Made by a program: the position numbers and the translations under genes | The notes under the pieces: model-generated | What the model was told of the DNA's origin: nothing | Database searches by the model: none | The model's input: the letters and a program-made list of their open reading frames with translations, nothing else | Source of the DNA: an uncultured Bacteroides sp. | Lineage (GTDB): Bacteria; Bacteroidota; Bacteroidia; Bacteroidales; Bacteroidaceae | Assembly: GCA_948847595.1 (NCBI GenBank) | Contig: CAQOGY010000019.1 | Coordinates: forward strand, 1 to 60,688 | DNA length: 60,688 nt | Direction of reading: 5' to 3' | Shown: positions 52,113 to 60,686 of the stretch, piece after piece | Layout: the number at the start of each line of letters is the position of its first letter | How positions within the stretch are numbered: the first letter of the stretch is position 1

Positions 52113-52871
52113 ATGAGAAAGAACATTGTTGCAGGAAACTGGAAAATGAACAAAACCCTTCAAGAGGGTATCGCTTTGGCAAAAGAACTGAACGAAGCAT
52201 TGGCTAACGAAAAGCCTAACTGTGATGTAATCATCTGTACTCCGTTTATTCACCTGGCATCTGTAACTCCGTTGGTAGACGCTGCTAAGATCGGTGTAGG
52301 TGCTGAAAACTGTGCAGACAAGGCATCCGGTGCATATACAGGTGAAGTTTCTGCTGAAATGGTAGCTTCTACAGGTGCAAAATATGTAATCCTGGGTCAC
52401 TCAGAACGTCGTGCTTACTACGGTGAAACTGTTGCTATCCTCGAAGAAAAAGTAAAATTGGCTCTGGCTAACGGTCTGACTCCGATCTTCTGTATCGGTG
52501 AAGTGCTGGAAGAACGCGAAGCTAACAAGCAGAACGAAGTAGTAGCTGCTCAGATGGAATCTGTATTCTCTCTGTCTGCTGAAGACTTCTCTAAGATCAT
52601 CCTTGCTTACGAACCGGTTTGGGCTATCGGTACAGGTAAAACAGCTTCTCCCGAGCAAGCTCAGGAAATCCACGCTTTCATCCGTTCAATCGTAGCTGAC
52701 AAGTATGGCAAGGAAATCGCTGACAACACTTCTATCCTTTACGGTGGTAGCTGCAAGCCTTCTAACGCTAAAGAACTGTTCTCTAACCCCGACGTAGACG
52801 GTGGACTGATTGGTGGTGCTGCTCTGAAAGTTTCTGACTTCAAGGGTATCATCGATGCGTTCAATGCATAA
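52113..52871 (+). CDS. tpiA: Triose-phosphate isomerase
   Basis: TpiA interconverts dihydroxyacetone phosphate and glyceraldehyde 3-phosphate in glycolysis. The 252-residue protein has [10 protein letters not shown] (N10, K12), [11 protein letters not shown] (His about 96), the catalytic Glu in [14 protein letters not shown] (about 168) and [13 protein letters not shown]. Codons are strongly biased (GCT, TCT, CTG, GAA), a sign of high expression. It follows the DoxX gene by 32 bp in one operon. Confidence 0.98.
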
Positions 52872-52929
52872 TTAGAATATCTTTCGGGCATGGATGTGTT
52901 TGTCCGTGCCCGAATTAAACTTTTATCGA

Positions 52930-53379
52930 ATGAGAAAACTAGGTTTACTTTTATGGATGCTGGCTTTTACCGCTGTTGGTGCACAGGCGCAGAACATCAT
53001 CAAGAGTCTGGAACGTACAGTGCCGGGACAGGGAAAGGTGACGATTCATCAAGACCCTAAGATAGAGGCATTGATAGGCGTGGAACGTCCTTCTATGGGC
53101 GAACAGAAAGTGTTGAAGGCAGCCGGATTCAGAATACAAGCGTATGCCGGTAATAATACCCGTGAGGCAAAGAATGATGCTTATCGTGTAGCTTCCCGCA
53201 TCAAAGAGTATTTCCCCGAACTGACGATTTACACTTCGTTCAATCCTCCCCGCTGGCTTTGTCGTGTGGGTGATTTCCGGAGCATTGAAGAGGCGGACGC
53301 GATGATGCGTAAACTCAAGGCAACCGGTGTATTCAAAGAGGTCTCTATCGTCAAAGACCAGATCAATATTCCTTTATAA
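52930..53379 (+). CDS. SPOR-domain exported protein
   Basis: A 149-residue protein; ATG 52930 (MRKLGLLLWMLAFTAVGAQAQ) starts a signal peptide. The C-terminal SPOR domain (about 68-145) has FRIQAYAGNN and the YTSFNPPRWLCRVGDFRSIEEADAMMRKL block. SPOR domains bind septal peptidoglycan lacking stem peptides. It is part of the tpiA-folE operon. Confidence 0.88.
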   Translation: MRKLGLLLWMLAFTAVGAQAQNIIKSLERTVPGQGKVTIHQDPKIEALIGVERPSMGEQKVLKAAGFRIQAYAGNNTREAKNDAYRVASRIKEYFPELTIYTSFNPPRWLCRVGDFRSIEEADAMMRKLKATGVFKEVSIVKDQINIPL

Positions 53380-53386
53380 TTGTATC

Positions 53387-53977
53387 ATGTTAGAAAAAGA
53401 AGAAATTGTCTCTCCGAATCTGGAGGAGTTGAAAAGTCATTATCACAGTATTATTACTTTGTTGGGTGAAGATGCCGGAAGGGAAGGTTTGCTGAAGACC
53501 CCCGAACGTGTTGCGAAGGCTATGCTGAGTTTGACAAAAGGTTATCACATGGACCCTCATGAAGTGTTGCGTTCGGCTAAGTTTCAGGAAGAATACAGTC
53601 AGATGGTGATAGTGAAAGACATTGATTTCTTCTCTCTCTGCGAACACCATATGTTGCCGTTCTACGGAAAAGCACATGTGGCATATATCCCTAACGGCTA
53701 TATCACGGGATTGAGCAAGATTGCCCGGGTAGTCGATATCTTTTCCCATCGCCTGCAAGTGCAGGAACGCATGACGCTGCAAATCAAAGATTGTATCCAG
53801 GAGACACTGAACCCATTGGGAGTGATGGTGGTAGTGGAGGCAAAGCATATGTGTATGCAGATGCGCGGCGTAGAAAAACAAAATTCTATTACTACTACTT
53901 CAGACTTTACAGGAGCTTTCAATCAAGCCAAGACTCGCGAAGAGTTTATGAATCTGATTCAGCACGGCAGGGTGTAA
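53387..53977 (+). CDS. folE: GTP cyclohydrolase I
   Basis: FolE turns GTP into dihydroneopterin triphosphate, the first step of folate synthesis. The 196-residue protein has the Zn2+ ligands in FFSLCEHHMLPFYGKAHVAYIP (Cys and His, about 82-92) and VEAKHMCMQMRG (second Cys). The GLSKIARVVDIFSHRLQVQERMT block is typical. The start is ATG 53387, 7 bp after the SPOR gene. It is the last gene of the operon, convergent with dnaG. Confidence 0.97.
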   Translation: MLEKEEIVSPNLEELKSHYHSIITLLGEDAGREGLLKTPERVAKAMLSLTKGYHMDPHEVLRSAKFQEEYSQMVIVKDIDFFSLCEHHMLPFYGKAHVAYIPNGYITGLSKIARVVDIFSHRLQVQERMTLQIKDCIQETLNPLGVMVVVEAKHMCMQMRGVEKQNSITTTSDFTGAFNQAKTREEFMNLIQHGRV

Positions 53978-54068
53978 TACGCTTTACAAAATGTGGACGA
54001 TGTAGTTCCCCGTCAATGAGGATTGCCTCCGGTACCGATGAAGGGGTGTCTCGGCACCGATGAGAAAT

Positions 54069-56261
54069 TTAGCGTAATACAACGCGGTCGCCCAGGCGCT
54101 TCGCCATCAGACTTTGCACTTCCCGCATCTCATTGTAACGCTGCATCAGCGAATTACATTTCTCATTGTCATGAGCGAGTGCCGGATCTTGCAGGGCATA
54201 AAGCATATGTTTCAGTTCTTCCGTGACAATCGCATACTTGAAGTTGATCATCAACATCGGGACGAGTTCGTACAGCCGTTCTTCATCTGTCACGATCTTC
54301 TGTGATTTCGAGTGATATTTACTTAGCTGATAACGTACATTGATCAAGTCCACGCTCAACCGGCTGATGGTCTGGTCGGGATGTGCCAGGAAATAGCGTT
54401 CCGCGATAAAACCGGCATCGTGTATATGCGTGGCGGCTTCTGTCAGAATTTGTCGGTGCAACGGATTATGGAAAGCCAGGTCGTCTTCCTTCAGATCATT
54501 CACCACATATTCGATAACGGTTACCGGAATTTCATTTCCTTCTTCGTCGGTAAGGTTGCACATCACTTTTTCACCATAACGGACTACTGCCTGCAGGATC
54601 AATCGCTCAAACTTATAGAACTCCTGACCTTCTTTCCCTTCCTGCGGAATAAAGGAGGTATAAGAATCTCCGGGAACAGCGGTATCCGTAGTGGAAGCAG
54701 GTGCATTGCCGGGAGGAAGTCCTGTCGCACCTCCTGTAGCAGCGGACATCGGAGCTGCGAAAGATACGATATTTCCTTCGTCATCATATTCGGGTTCCGG
54801 TGGCATTCCTGCATTGCCGTAGGGGCTCGATGGACTAGAATAAGTCGGAGCACCGGAATAAGCCGGTGTGCCGGAAGCGGCAGCTGTACCGGAAGTATCT
54901 CCGGTTGTTGAAGATGAATGATTATAGCTGGGACGATTGGCTTTTTCAGCCTGCGCCTCTCTTAATTTGGCGACTTCCGCTACCAGCAGTTTTTCTTCGA
55001 TGCGCAGATGTTGGCTGCATTCTTTGATGTAGACATCCCGTATAATGGCTTCCGGTATGACGGAAATGCTTCGTACGATATTCGAAATCAGTTCCGCGCG
55101 TTTGATCGGATCTCTTCCCGCGTCTTCCATCAGAAGGTCGGTCTTGAAGCGGATGAAATCTTTCTCGTGCTCATGGATGAATGCCTGGAATTCTTCCGAA
55201 TTATGCTTGCGGGCGAAGGAGTCCGGGTCGTCTCCGTCCGGAAGCAGGCATACTTTGATGTTCATGCCTTCTTCCAGCAGCATATCGATTCCGCGGATAG
55301 AGGCTTTGATACCGGCTACGTCACCGTCATAGAGTACGGTAATGTTATTGGTGAAACGGTGGATCAGACGAATCTGTCCCGGCGTCAATGCGGTGCCCGA
55401 TGAAGCGACTACGTTTTCTATGCCCGACTGGTGCATGGAGATAACGTCCGTGTATCCTTCCACAAGGAAACATCTGTCCTGCCTGACAATCGCCTGTTTG
55501 GCAAAATAGATTCCGTATAGCTCGTTACTCTTGTGGTAAATTTCCGACTCGGGAGAGTTGACATATTTCACCTTTACCCCTTTGGTGGCGGTGCTGAGCA
55601 CACGTCCGCCGAAGGCGACCACCTTTCCGGAAAGGGTATGGACGGGGAAAATCACACGTCCCCAGAAGCGGTCACGAAGACGGTGGTCATCCGTTTCGTA
55701 GCAGATTCCCGTTTTCACCAGGAATTCTTTCTTGTAGCCTTTGCGCAATGCTTCTTGTGACATGGCATCATGGCTTTCCGTACAGTAACCCAACTGGAAT
55801 TTCTCAATGATGTCATCACGAAATCCACGCTGACGGAAATAAGCCAGACCGATGCTGCGCCCGTCCACATGATTCTTTAAGATATTCTGAAAGTAATCGC
55901 GGGCGAAGTTGTTGACAATGAACATACTTTCGCGCGTTGTCTGCGCCTGTTTCTCTTCATTGGTCAGCTCCCGTTCTTTGATTTCGATGTTGTATTTCTT
56001 GGCGAGATATTTCAGTGCCTCGTAATACGACATCTGTTCGTGCTCCATGATGAAGTGGACCGAGTTTCCGCCCTTACCGCAGCTGAAACACTTGCAAAGT
56101 CCTTTGGCAGGGGAGACGCTGAATGACGGAGTCTTTTCGTTGTGGAACGGGCACAGACCTACATAGTTCACTCCGCGTTTGCGCAGGGTGACAAACTCAG
56201 ACACTACATCTACAATCTGTGCGGCATCTAAAATTCGGTCTATGGTAACTTGATCTATCAT
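54069..56261 (-). CDS. dnaG: DNA primase
   Basis: DnaG makes RNA primers at the fork. The 730-residue protein has an N-terminal CHC2 zinc finger (CPFHNEKTPSFSVSPAKGL to CFSCGKGG, about 38-65). The catalytic core has FGGRV and the TOPRIM acids in VEGYTDV (about 262) and LYDGDVAGIKA (about 310). A Ser/Gly/Pro/Ala-rich linker (about 440-545) and a C-terminal helicase-binding domain (about 555-730) follow. The linker is much longer than in E. coli DnaG. The gene has its own promoter, whose -33 overlaps the terminator of the upstream aromatic operon. Confidence 0.97.
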   Translation of the reverse strand: MIDQVTIDRILDAAQIVDVVSEFVTLRKRGVNYVGLCPFHNEKTPSFSVSPAKGLCKCFSCGKGGNSVHFIMEHEQMSYYEALKYLAKKYNIEIKERELTNEEKQAQTTRESMFIVNNFARDYFQNILKNHVDGRSIGLAYFRQRGFRDDIIEKFQLGYCTESHDAMSQEALRKGYKKEFLVKTGICYETDDHRLRDRFWGRVIFPVHTLSGKVVAFGGRVLSTATKGVKVKYVNSPESEIYHKSNELYGIYFAKQAIVRQDRCFLVEGYTDVISMHQSGIENVVASSGTALTPGQIRLIHRFTNNITVLYDGDVAGIKASIRGIDMLLEEGMNIKVCLLPDGDDPDSFARKHNSEEFQAFIHEHEKDFIRFKTDLLMEDAGRDPIKRAELISNIVRSISVIPEAIIRDVYIKECSQHLRIEEKLLVAEVAKLREAQAEKANRPSYNHSSSTTGDTSGTAAASGTPAYSGAPTYSSPSSPYGNAGMPPEPEYDDEGNIVSFAAPMSAATGGATGLPPGNAPASTTDTAVPGDSYTSFIPQEGKEGQEFYKFERLILQAVVRYGEKVMCNLTDEEGNEIPVTVIEYVVNDLKEDDLAFHNPLHRQILTEAATHIHDAGFIAERYFLAHPDQTISRLSVDLINVRYQLSKYHSKSQKIVTDEERLYELVPMLMINFKYAIVTEELKHMLYALQDPALAHDNEKCNSLMQRYNEMREVQSLMAKRLGDRVVLR

Positions 56262-56296
56262 TCTTCTTTTCTCCTGTGATTCCGTTTTTGCGGATA

Positions 56297-56327
56297 CAAA
56301 GGTACATATAAAAAAATCCCCTGCAAA
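56297..56327 (-). promoter_or_regulatory. Promoter of dnaG
   Basis: On the minus strand TTTG (56327-56324), 19 bp, then TACCTTTG (56304-56297). The -33 lies inside the arm of the terminator at 56309-56346. The start codon is 36 bp downstream of the -7. Confidence 0.7.
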
Positions 56328-56346
56328 GAACTTTTTTGCAGGGGAT
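56309..56346 (-). terminator. Terminator of the aromatic amino acid operon
   Basis: ATCCCCTGCAA (56316-56326) pairs with TTGCAGGGGAT (56336-56346); on the minus strand T's follow (56315-56309). Confidence 0.88.
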
Positions 56347-56375
56347 GGTTAAATCTTATCGAAGGAGAGGATGAT

Positions 56376-57149
56376 TTACTTGATCTTTTCCCGAATCTTG
56401 GTGAGGTAGGCTTTCATACCTTCCGCATCTTTCTTTTCGATGATTTCGAGAAGATTCTTCAGCTCTGTACGGATATTGGCCACTTGTCCCGGGGTGCGTG
56501 GGTTGAACAGGATTTCCTGCAGCAGGTAGTCATCTTCGCTCAGCAGCCCCTTTGCGATAGCCATGTGCTTCTTGAAAGTTGTTCCCGGAGCTTCCTGATG
56601 CTTCATCACGGCAGCAAATACGAAAGTCGAAACGAATGGGATGGAGAGCGAGTATGCCACCGTTTCATCATGTTCGTCGAACGTATATTCGAAGATGTTC
56701 AGGCGCAGCGTCTGGTAAAGGTCTTTGAAGAAAATCTTTCCCAAATGATCTCCTTCGCTGATGATAATCGCATTCTCGCTGCTCAGATTGCTGAGACTGG
56801 CAAACGTCGGTCCGAACATAGGGTGACTGGAAACGTAGCGGAATCCGCTTTCTTCGTAGAACTTCTTCAGTCCTGTCTTTACGGAAGCGATGTCACTGAT
56901 GATACAGTCTTTGGGCAGCACAGGCAATACCTTGCGGAAAGCATCCAGCGTGTATTTTACGGTGACGGCATTGATGACCAGTTCGGGTTCGAATTCTTTG
57001 ATTTCCTCCAGTGTGGTGAAACGATACGTGTTATACACGAAACGCAACTGGTGCGGGTTGACGTCAAACACGGCCGTCTCGTGCTGAAAACTCAGTATAT
57101 CCGTAAAGAAGGAACCCATTTTACCGGCTCCGAGGATTAATATTCTCAT
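56376..57149 (-). CDS. tyrA: Prephenate dehydrogenase
   Basis: TyrA converts prephenate to 4-hydroxyphenylpyruvate with NAD+, the branch to tyrosine. The start at ATG 57149 (MRILILGAGKMGSFF) is set by the Rossmann motif GAGKMG at 7-12. Then come ISDIASVKTGL, SSHPMFGPTFASL (catalytic His) and a helical C-terminal dimerisation half. At 257 residues it is a single-function dehydrogenase of usual length. It is the last gene of the operon, preceded by a 235-bp structured gap. Confidence 0.94.
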   Translation of the reverse strand: MRILILGAGKMGSFFTDILSFQHETAVFDVNPHQLRFVYNTYRFTTLEEIKEFEPELVINAVTVKYTLDAFRKVLPVLPKDCIISDIASVKTGLKKFYEESGFRYVSSHPMFGPTFASLSNLSSENAIIISEGDHLGKIFFKDLYQTLRLNIFEYTFDEHDETVAYSLSIPFVSTFVFAAVMKHQEAPGTTFKKHMAIAKGLLSEDDYLLQEILFNPRTPGQVANIRTELKNLLEIIEKKDAEGMKAYLTKIREKIK

Positions 57150-57384
57150 ATCTATTATTATTGGGGAGTTTCTCAAAAGTCAATAGTCTCTTCAAAAGTC
57201 AATAGTATCTCTAAAAGTTAATAGTATCTCACATTGGGGTGACTAACAAGTCGATTCTATCTTTATTCTCCTCCTTCCAGAAGGAGGAGAGTTAAGATAC
57301 TACCGACTTTCTAGTCGGCCTCAGTTGTGTTACTGCCGACTTATTTGTTAGTTTCCATTTGATTTTTGAGTTCTTTTGGGCTTT
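57150..57384 (-). repeat. Structured intercistronic region with tandem repeats
   Basis: Three imperfect copies of a unit containing CAAAAGTCAATAGT (about 57173-57230) are followed by three nested or adjacent stems. These are CTCCTCCTT/AAGGAGGAG (57268-57289), CCGACT/AGTCGG (near 57303-57319), and an outer pairing of ACTAACAA-GTCG (near 57242-57254) with CGACTTATTTGTTAGT (near 57339-57354). No ORF is present. It could be an RNA-processing or stability element of the operon, or a small repeated element. Confidence 0.6.
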
Positions 57385-58446
57385 TTATTTATTAATAATC
57401 TCTATCTGCTGGCGGACAGACTCTTCGTGGATTGCTTCGAAGATCAGCTTCATAAAGTCTGCGCTCATACCGCATTGTTCTCCTTGCGCACCGCGCTTTT
57501 CCAGGATTTCATTGTAGCGCCCTGCTTGAAGAACGGTGATTCCGTGTTCTTTTTTGTAAGTACCGATCTCACGTGCTACGCGCATTCTCTTAGCCAGTTC
57601 CTGGATGATGTTATCGTCGCATTCGTCGATTTGCTTACGCAGTTGGCTCAGGCTTTCTGTCGTCTGGGTTTCGGTACGGATCACCAATAAGTTGAGGATG
57701 TAGTCGAGTACATCGGGCGTTACCTGTTGAGAAGCGTCGCTCCACGCACAGTCCGGATTGCAGTGACTTTCCACGATCAGACCATCGAAGTTCAGGTCCA
57801 TTGCCTGCTGGCAGAGCGGGGCAACCAGTTCGCGTTTTCCTCCGATGTGACTTGGGTCACAGAAAATCGGCAGGTTAGGCAGACGGCGACGCAGTTCGAT
57901 AGGAATGTGCCATTGCGGAAGGTTGCGGTATATCTTTTTGTCGTAGCTGCTGAAACCACGGTGGATAGCTCCCAAACGTTTCAAGCCTGCGTTGTGGATA
58001 CGTTCCAGTGCACCGATCCACAATTCCAGGTCTGGGTTTACCGGATTTTTTACCAGCACGGGGATGTCGACCCCTTTCAATGCGTCGGCAATTTCCTGTA
58101 CGGCGAAAGGATTGGCTGTGGTACGTGCGCCTACCCAAAGGATGTCGATTCCTGCTTTCAGACATTCGTAAACGTGTTTGGCAGTCGCTACTTCGGTAGA
58201 AACATACATACCTGTTTCTTTCTTCACTTCCTTCAGCCAGGCAAGTCCTTCCACACCGATTCCTTCGAAACCTCCCGGTTTGGTACGCGGTTTCCAGATA
58301 CCGGCACGGTATATCTTTTGTCCTTTGGCTGCCAGTTGTTTGGCGGTTTCCATTACTTGTTCTTCAGTCTCTGCGCTACACGGGCCGGCGATAACAATCG
58401 GTCTTTTGGCTTCGATGCCCGGTAATAAAATTGATTCGAGTTCCAT
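57385..58446 (-). CDS. Bifunctional DAHP synthase / chorismate mutase
   Basis: A 353-residue fusion. The N-terminal 260 residues are a type I-beta (AroA_Q/KDO8P-like) DAHP synthase: IVIAGPCSAETEEQV, KPRTKPGGFEG, VGARTTANPFAVQ, VLVKNPV, IHRGFSS and CDPSHIGG. The C-terminal 90 residues are an AroQ-type chorismate mutase (LSQLRKQIDECDDNIIQELAKRMRVAREIGTYKKEH). It makes the first shikimate intermediate and also converts chorismate to prephenate, so it joins the entry and branch point of aromatic synthesis. Neighbours pheA and tyrA use the product prephenate. The mutase domain probably also gives feedback control. Confidence 0.95.
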   Translation of the reverse strand: MELESILLPGIEAKRPIVIAGPCSAETEEQVMETAKQLAAKGQKIYRAGIWKPRTKPGGFEGIGVEGLAWLKEVKKETGMYVSTEVATAKHVYECLKAGIDILWVGARTTANPFAVQEIADALKGVDIPVLVKNPVNPDLELWIGALERIHNAGLKRLGAIHRGFSSYDKKIYRNLPQWHIPIELRRRLPNLPIFCDPSHIGGKRELVAPLCQQAMDLNFDGLIVESHCNPDCAWSDASQQVTPDVLDYILNLLVIRTETQTTESLSQLRKQIDECDDNIIQELAKRMRVAREIGTYKKEHGITVLQAGRYNEILEKRGAQGEQCGMSADFMKLIFEAIHEESVRQQIEIINK

Positions 58447-58538
58447 ATTCTTATTGTTTTTATTTTATTCTTGTTCTTACTCTTTCGGGCAGGCGTTTCC
58501 TGGTCTGCCGCTGATTTACTTTTATCGGTCTTTTCTTT

Positions 58539-59720
58539 TTAAGAAAGCTTCTTGATTCTTTCCAATGCTTCCGCCAGTTTGGCATCCTTGCAACAAAGGG
58601 AAATACGGATAAACCTTGCTCCGTTGCTGCCAAAGATGAATCCCGGCGTGATAAATACCCTTGCCTGGTGCAATACTTTTTCGGTCAGTTCTTCTACATC
58701 CTTGCACGAAGCGGGAATCTTTCCCCAAAGGAACATACCCACCTGGTTTTCGTCGTAGGTACACCCCAGTGTTTTCATGATTTCGCCGGCCAGATGGCGA
58801 CGGCCGCGATAGTTGTGGTTGTTACCTTCGTACCAGTCCGCTTCGGCTTCCAGAGCTGTGGCGGCTGCCAGTTGCATTGCACGGAACATACCGCTGTCGA
58901 TATTGCTTTTTACTTTCAGTATCCATTGTACGAATTCGGCATTCGAAGCCAGCATTCCGATACGCCATCCCGGCATATTGTGGCTCTTGCTCATGGAGTT
59001 GAATTCGATGCAGCACTCTTTGGCTCCCGGTACGCTGAGAATACTGATCGGCTTTTCGTTCAGGATAAAGCTGTACGGGTTGTCATTCACGATGACGATA
59101 TTCTTGCGGCGTGCGAAGTCTACCAGACGTTCGTAGAGTTCCGGAGTAGCGTTGGCTCCTGTCGGCATATTCGGATAGTTGGTCCACATTAGTTTCACGC
59201 GGCTCAGGTCCATCTTTTCCAATGCTTCGAAATCGGGCATCCAGCCGTCTTCTTCTTTCAGGTCGTAGCTGATTACTTCCGCACCGAGTATTTTACTCAG
59301 AGAAGTATAGGTGGGGTATCCCGGATTCGGCACCAGTACCTGTTCGCCCGGATTGACAAAAGCCAGCGTGACGTGAAGGATACCTTCTTTGGAACCGATC
59401 AGCGGCTGTATTTCCGTATTCGGATTCAGTTCCACTCCATACCAGCGTTGATACCAGGCTGCGAAACCTTTACGGAGTTCCGGTATGCCCACATACGGTT
59501 GGTAACCGTGTCCGTTGGGATCGTGAGCATTGTTGCACAATGTTTCGATGGTAACCTTTGAAGGAGGCATATCGGGACTTCCGATACCCAGACTGATAAC
59601 ATCTTTCCCTTCTGCATTCATTTGTGCTACCTCTTTCAGCTTCTTTGAGAAGTAGTATTCGCTGACACTTGCCAGTCTTTCGGCAGGAGCGATTTTATAC
59701 GTTTGACTTTCCTTCTGCAT
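58539..59720 (-). CDS. PLP-dependent aminotransferase (class I/II, aromatic operon)
   Basis: A 393-residue fold-type I aminotransferase. The PLP Lys lies in FNSMSKSHNMPGWRIG (about 238-240). Also seen are SLGIGSPDMPPS, PLIGSKEGILHV, PNPGYPTYTS, MWTNYPNMPTGA and the substrate Arg in RFIRISLC. It is close in motif to LL-diaminopimelate/alanine-type aminotransferases, but in this operon (pheA upstream, DAHP synthase and tyrA downstream) it most likely transaminates phenylpyruvate or 4-hydroxyphenylpyruvate to Phe or Tyr. It overlaps pheA by 26 bp. Confidence 0.88.
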   Translation of the reverse strand: MQKESQTYKIAPAERLASVSEYYFSKKLKEVAQMNAEGKDVISLGIGSPDMPPSKVTIETLCNNAHDPNGHGYQPYVGIPELRKGFAAWYQRWYGVELNPNTEIQPLIGSKEGILHVTLAFVNPGEQVLVPNPGYPTYTSLSKILGAEVISYDLKEEDGWMPDFEALEKMDLSRVKLMWTNYPNMPTGANATPELYERLVDFARRKNIVIVNDNPYSFILNEKPISILSVPGAKECCIEFNSMSKSHNMPGWRIGMLASNAEFVQWILKVKSNIDSGMFRAMQLAAATALEAEADWYEGNNHNYRGRRHLAGEIMKTLGCTYDENQVGMFLWGKIPASCKDVEELTEKVLHQARVFITPGFIFGSNGARFIRISLCCKDAKLAEALERIKKLS

Positions 59721-60543
59721 ATTCGCCTAATATTTTAAGTTCTTTGGTTAATGGAGTAATTGCTGCTATAGATTGTTTATATCTCAGATAATCATTGAAA
59801 GATACATCGACGTAAAACTGGTATTCCCATTCCCGTCCGATGATCGGCAGCGATTGTATCTTTGTCAGATTGATGTTGTAGAACGAAAGAATGGATAATA
59901 CTTGCGACAGGCTTCCTTCTGTGTGTGGCAATGTGAATACCATGCTTGCCTTGTTGGTCGCCTTTGCGTGATGCTGGCGGAGTTCGTCCACTTGCCACGG
60001 ATCGGCAACTACCAGAAAACGGGTGAAGTTGTGCTTGTTGGTTTCGATGCCTTCTTGGAGCACTTTCATTCCGTAGCGTTCTGCCGCCGTTTTCGAGCAA
60101 ATGGCTGCATGCCCTTTCAGGTTTTCTTTCTTGATGATTTCCGCGCTGCGTGCCGTATCTTCTCCTTCCACTACTTTGAGTTGCGGATGCTGATTCAGAA
60201 AATCACGGCATTGCATCAGGGCGATAGGGTGGGAGTTGACTTCTGTCAGGTCTTCCCAGCTTTCTTCGGGCAGGCAGACGAAGCTATGTGAGATGCGCAG
60301 CTTGTATTCGCCGATAATCTGCGTACCGCTTTGTCTCAACAGTTCATTGTTGTGCAGCAGGCTTCCCGCTATCGTATTTTCGATGGCTAGCATTCCGATG
60401 ACCTGGCTGTCTTTCCGTATCGAAGTAAACACGTCTTCGAAGTTGGCACAACAGATTAACTCTATTTCTTCTCCCTCGAAGTACTTGTGTGCGGCGATAT
60501 CGTGATATGAGCCGAGTGTTCCTTGAATTGCTATCTTTTTCAT
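59695..60543 (-). CDS. pheA: Prephenate dehydratase
   Basis: A 282-residue single-function prephenate dehydratase that makes phenylpyruvate. The catalytic domain (about 1-185) has IQGTLGSYHDIAA, MLAIENTIAGSL, ISHSFVCLP and the NFTRF motif (about 172-176). An ACT domain (about 195-275; SMVFTLPHTEGSLSQVLSILSFYNINLTKIQSLPI) binds Phe for feedback inhibition. It is the first gene of the aromatic operon, with a terminator-like hairpin just upstream. Confidence 0.96.
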   Translation of the reverse strand: MKKIAIQGTLGSYHDIAAHKYFEGEEIELICCANFEDVFTSIRKDSQVIGMLAIENTIAGSLLHNNELLRQSGTQIIGEYKLRISHSFVCLPEESWEDLTEVNSHPIALMQCRDFLNQHPQLKVVEGEDTARSAEIIKKENLKGHAAICSKTAAERYGMKVLQEGIETNKHNFTRFLVVADPWQVDELRQHHAKATNKASMVFTLPHTEGSLSQVLSILSFYNINLTKIQSLPIIGREWEYQFYVDVSFNDYLRYKQSIAAITPLTKELKILGEYAEGKSNV

Positions 60544-60562
60544 TGTTCTAATAGGGTTATAT

Positions 60563-60596
60563 AAAAAAATCCCGCGTCCATATGGAAGCGGGATTT
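60563..60596 (-). terminator. Terminator-like hairpin upstream of pheA (attenuator or upstream-gene terminator)
   Basis: AATCCCGC (60569-60576) pairs with GCGGGATT (60588-60595), with an inner TCC/GGA stem. On the minus strand T's follow (60569-60563). It stands 20 bp before the pheA start. No TAnnTTTG box lies between it and pheA, so it could control read-through into the operon. Confidence 0.75.
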
Positions 60597-60635
60597 ATAT
60601 GATTAATTTCTTCATCTCAGTCCTTAAGCATCATG

Positions 60636-60686
60636 TCACTTGATACATACAAACTCCCGCTCTACTTTCTGGCTAAAGTAAAAGTA
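60636..60686 (-). CDS. Possible C-terminal end of an upstream gene (partial)
   Basis: On the minus strand one frame reads 16 codons from the window edge (ending VEREFVCIK) to TGA at 60638-60636, about 40 bp before the hairpin. The other two frames stop earlier. If it is real, the hairpin is that gene's terminator. Too short to identify. Confidence 0.3.
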   Translation of the reverse strand, partial: YFYFSQKVEREFVCIK

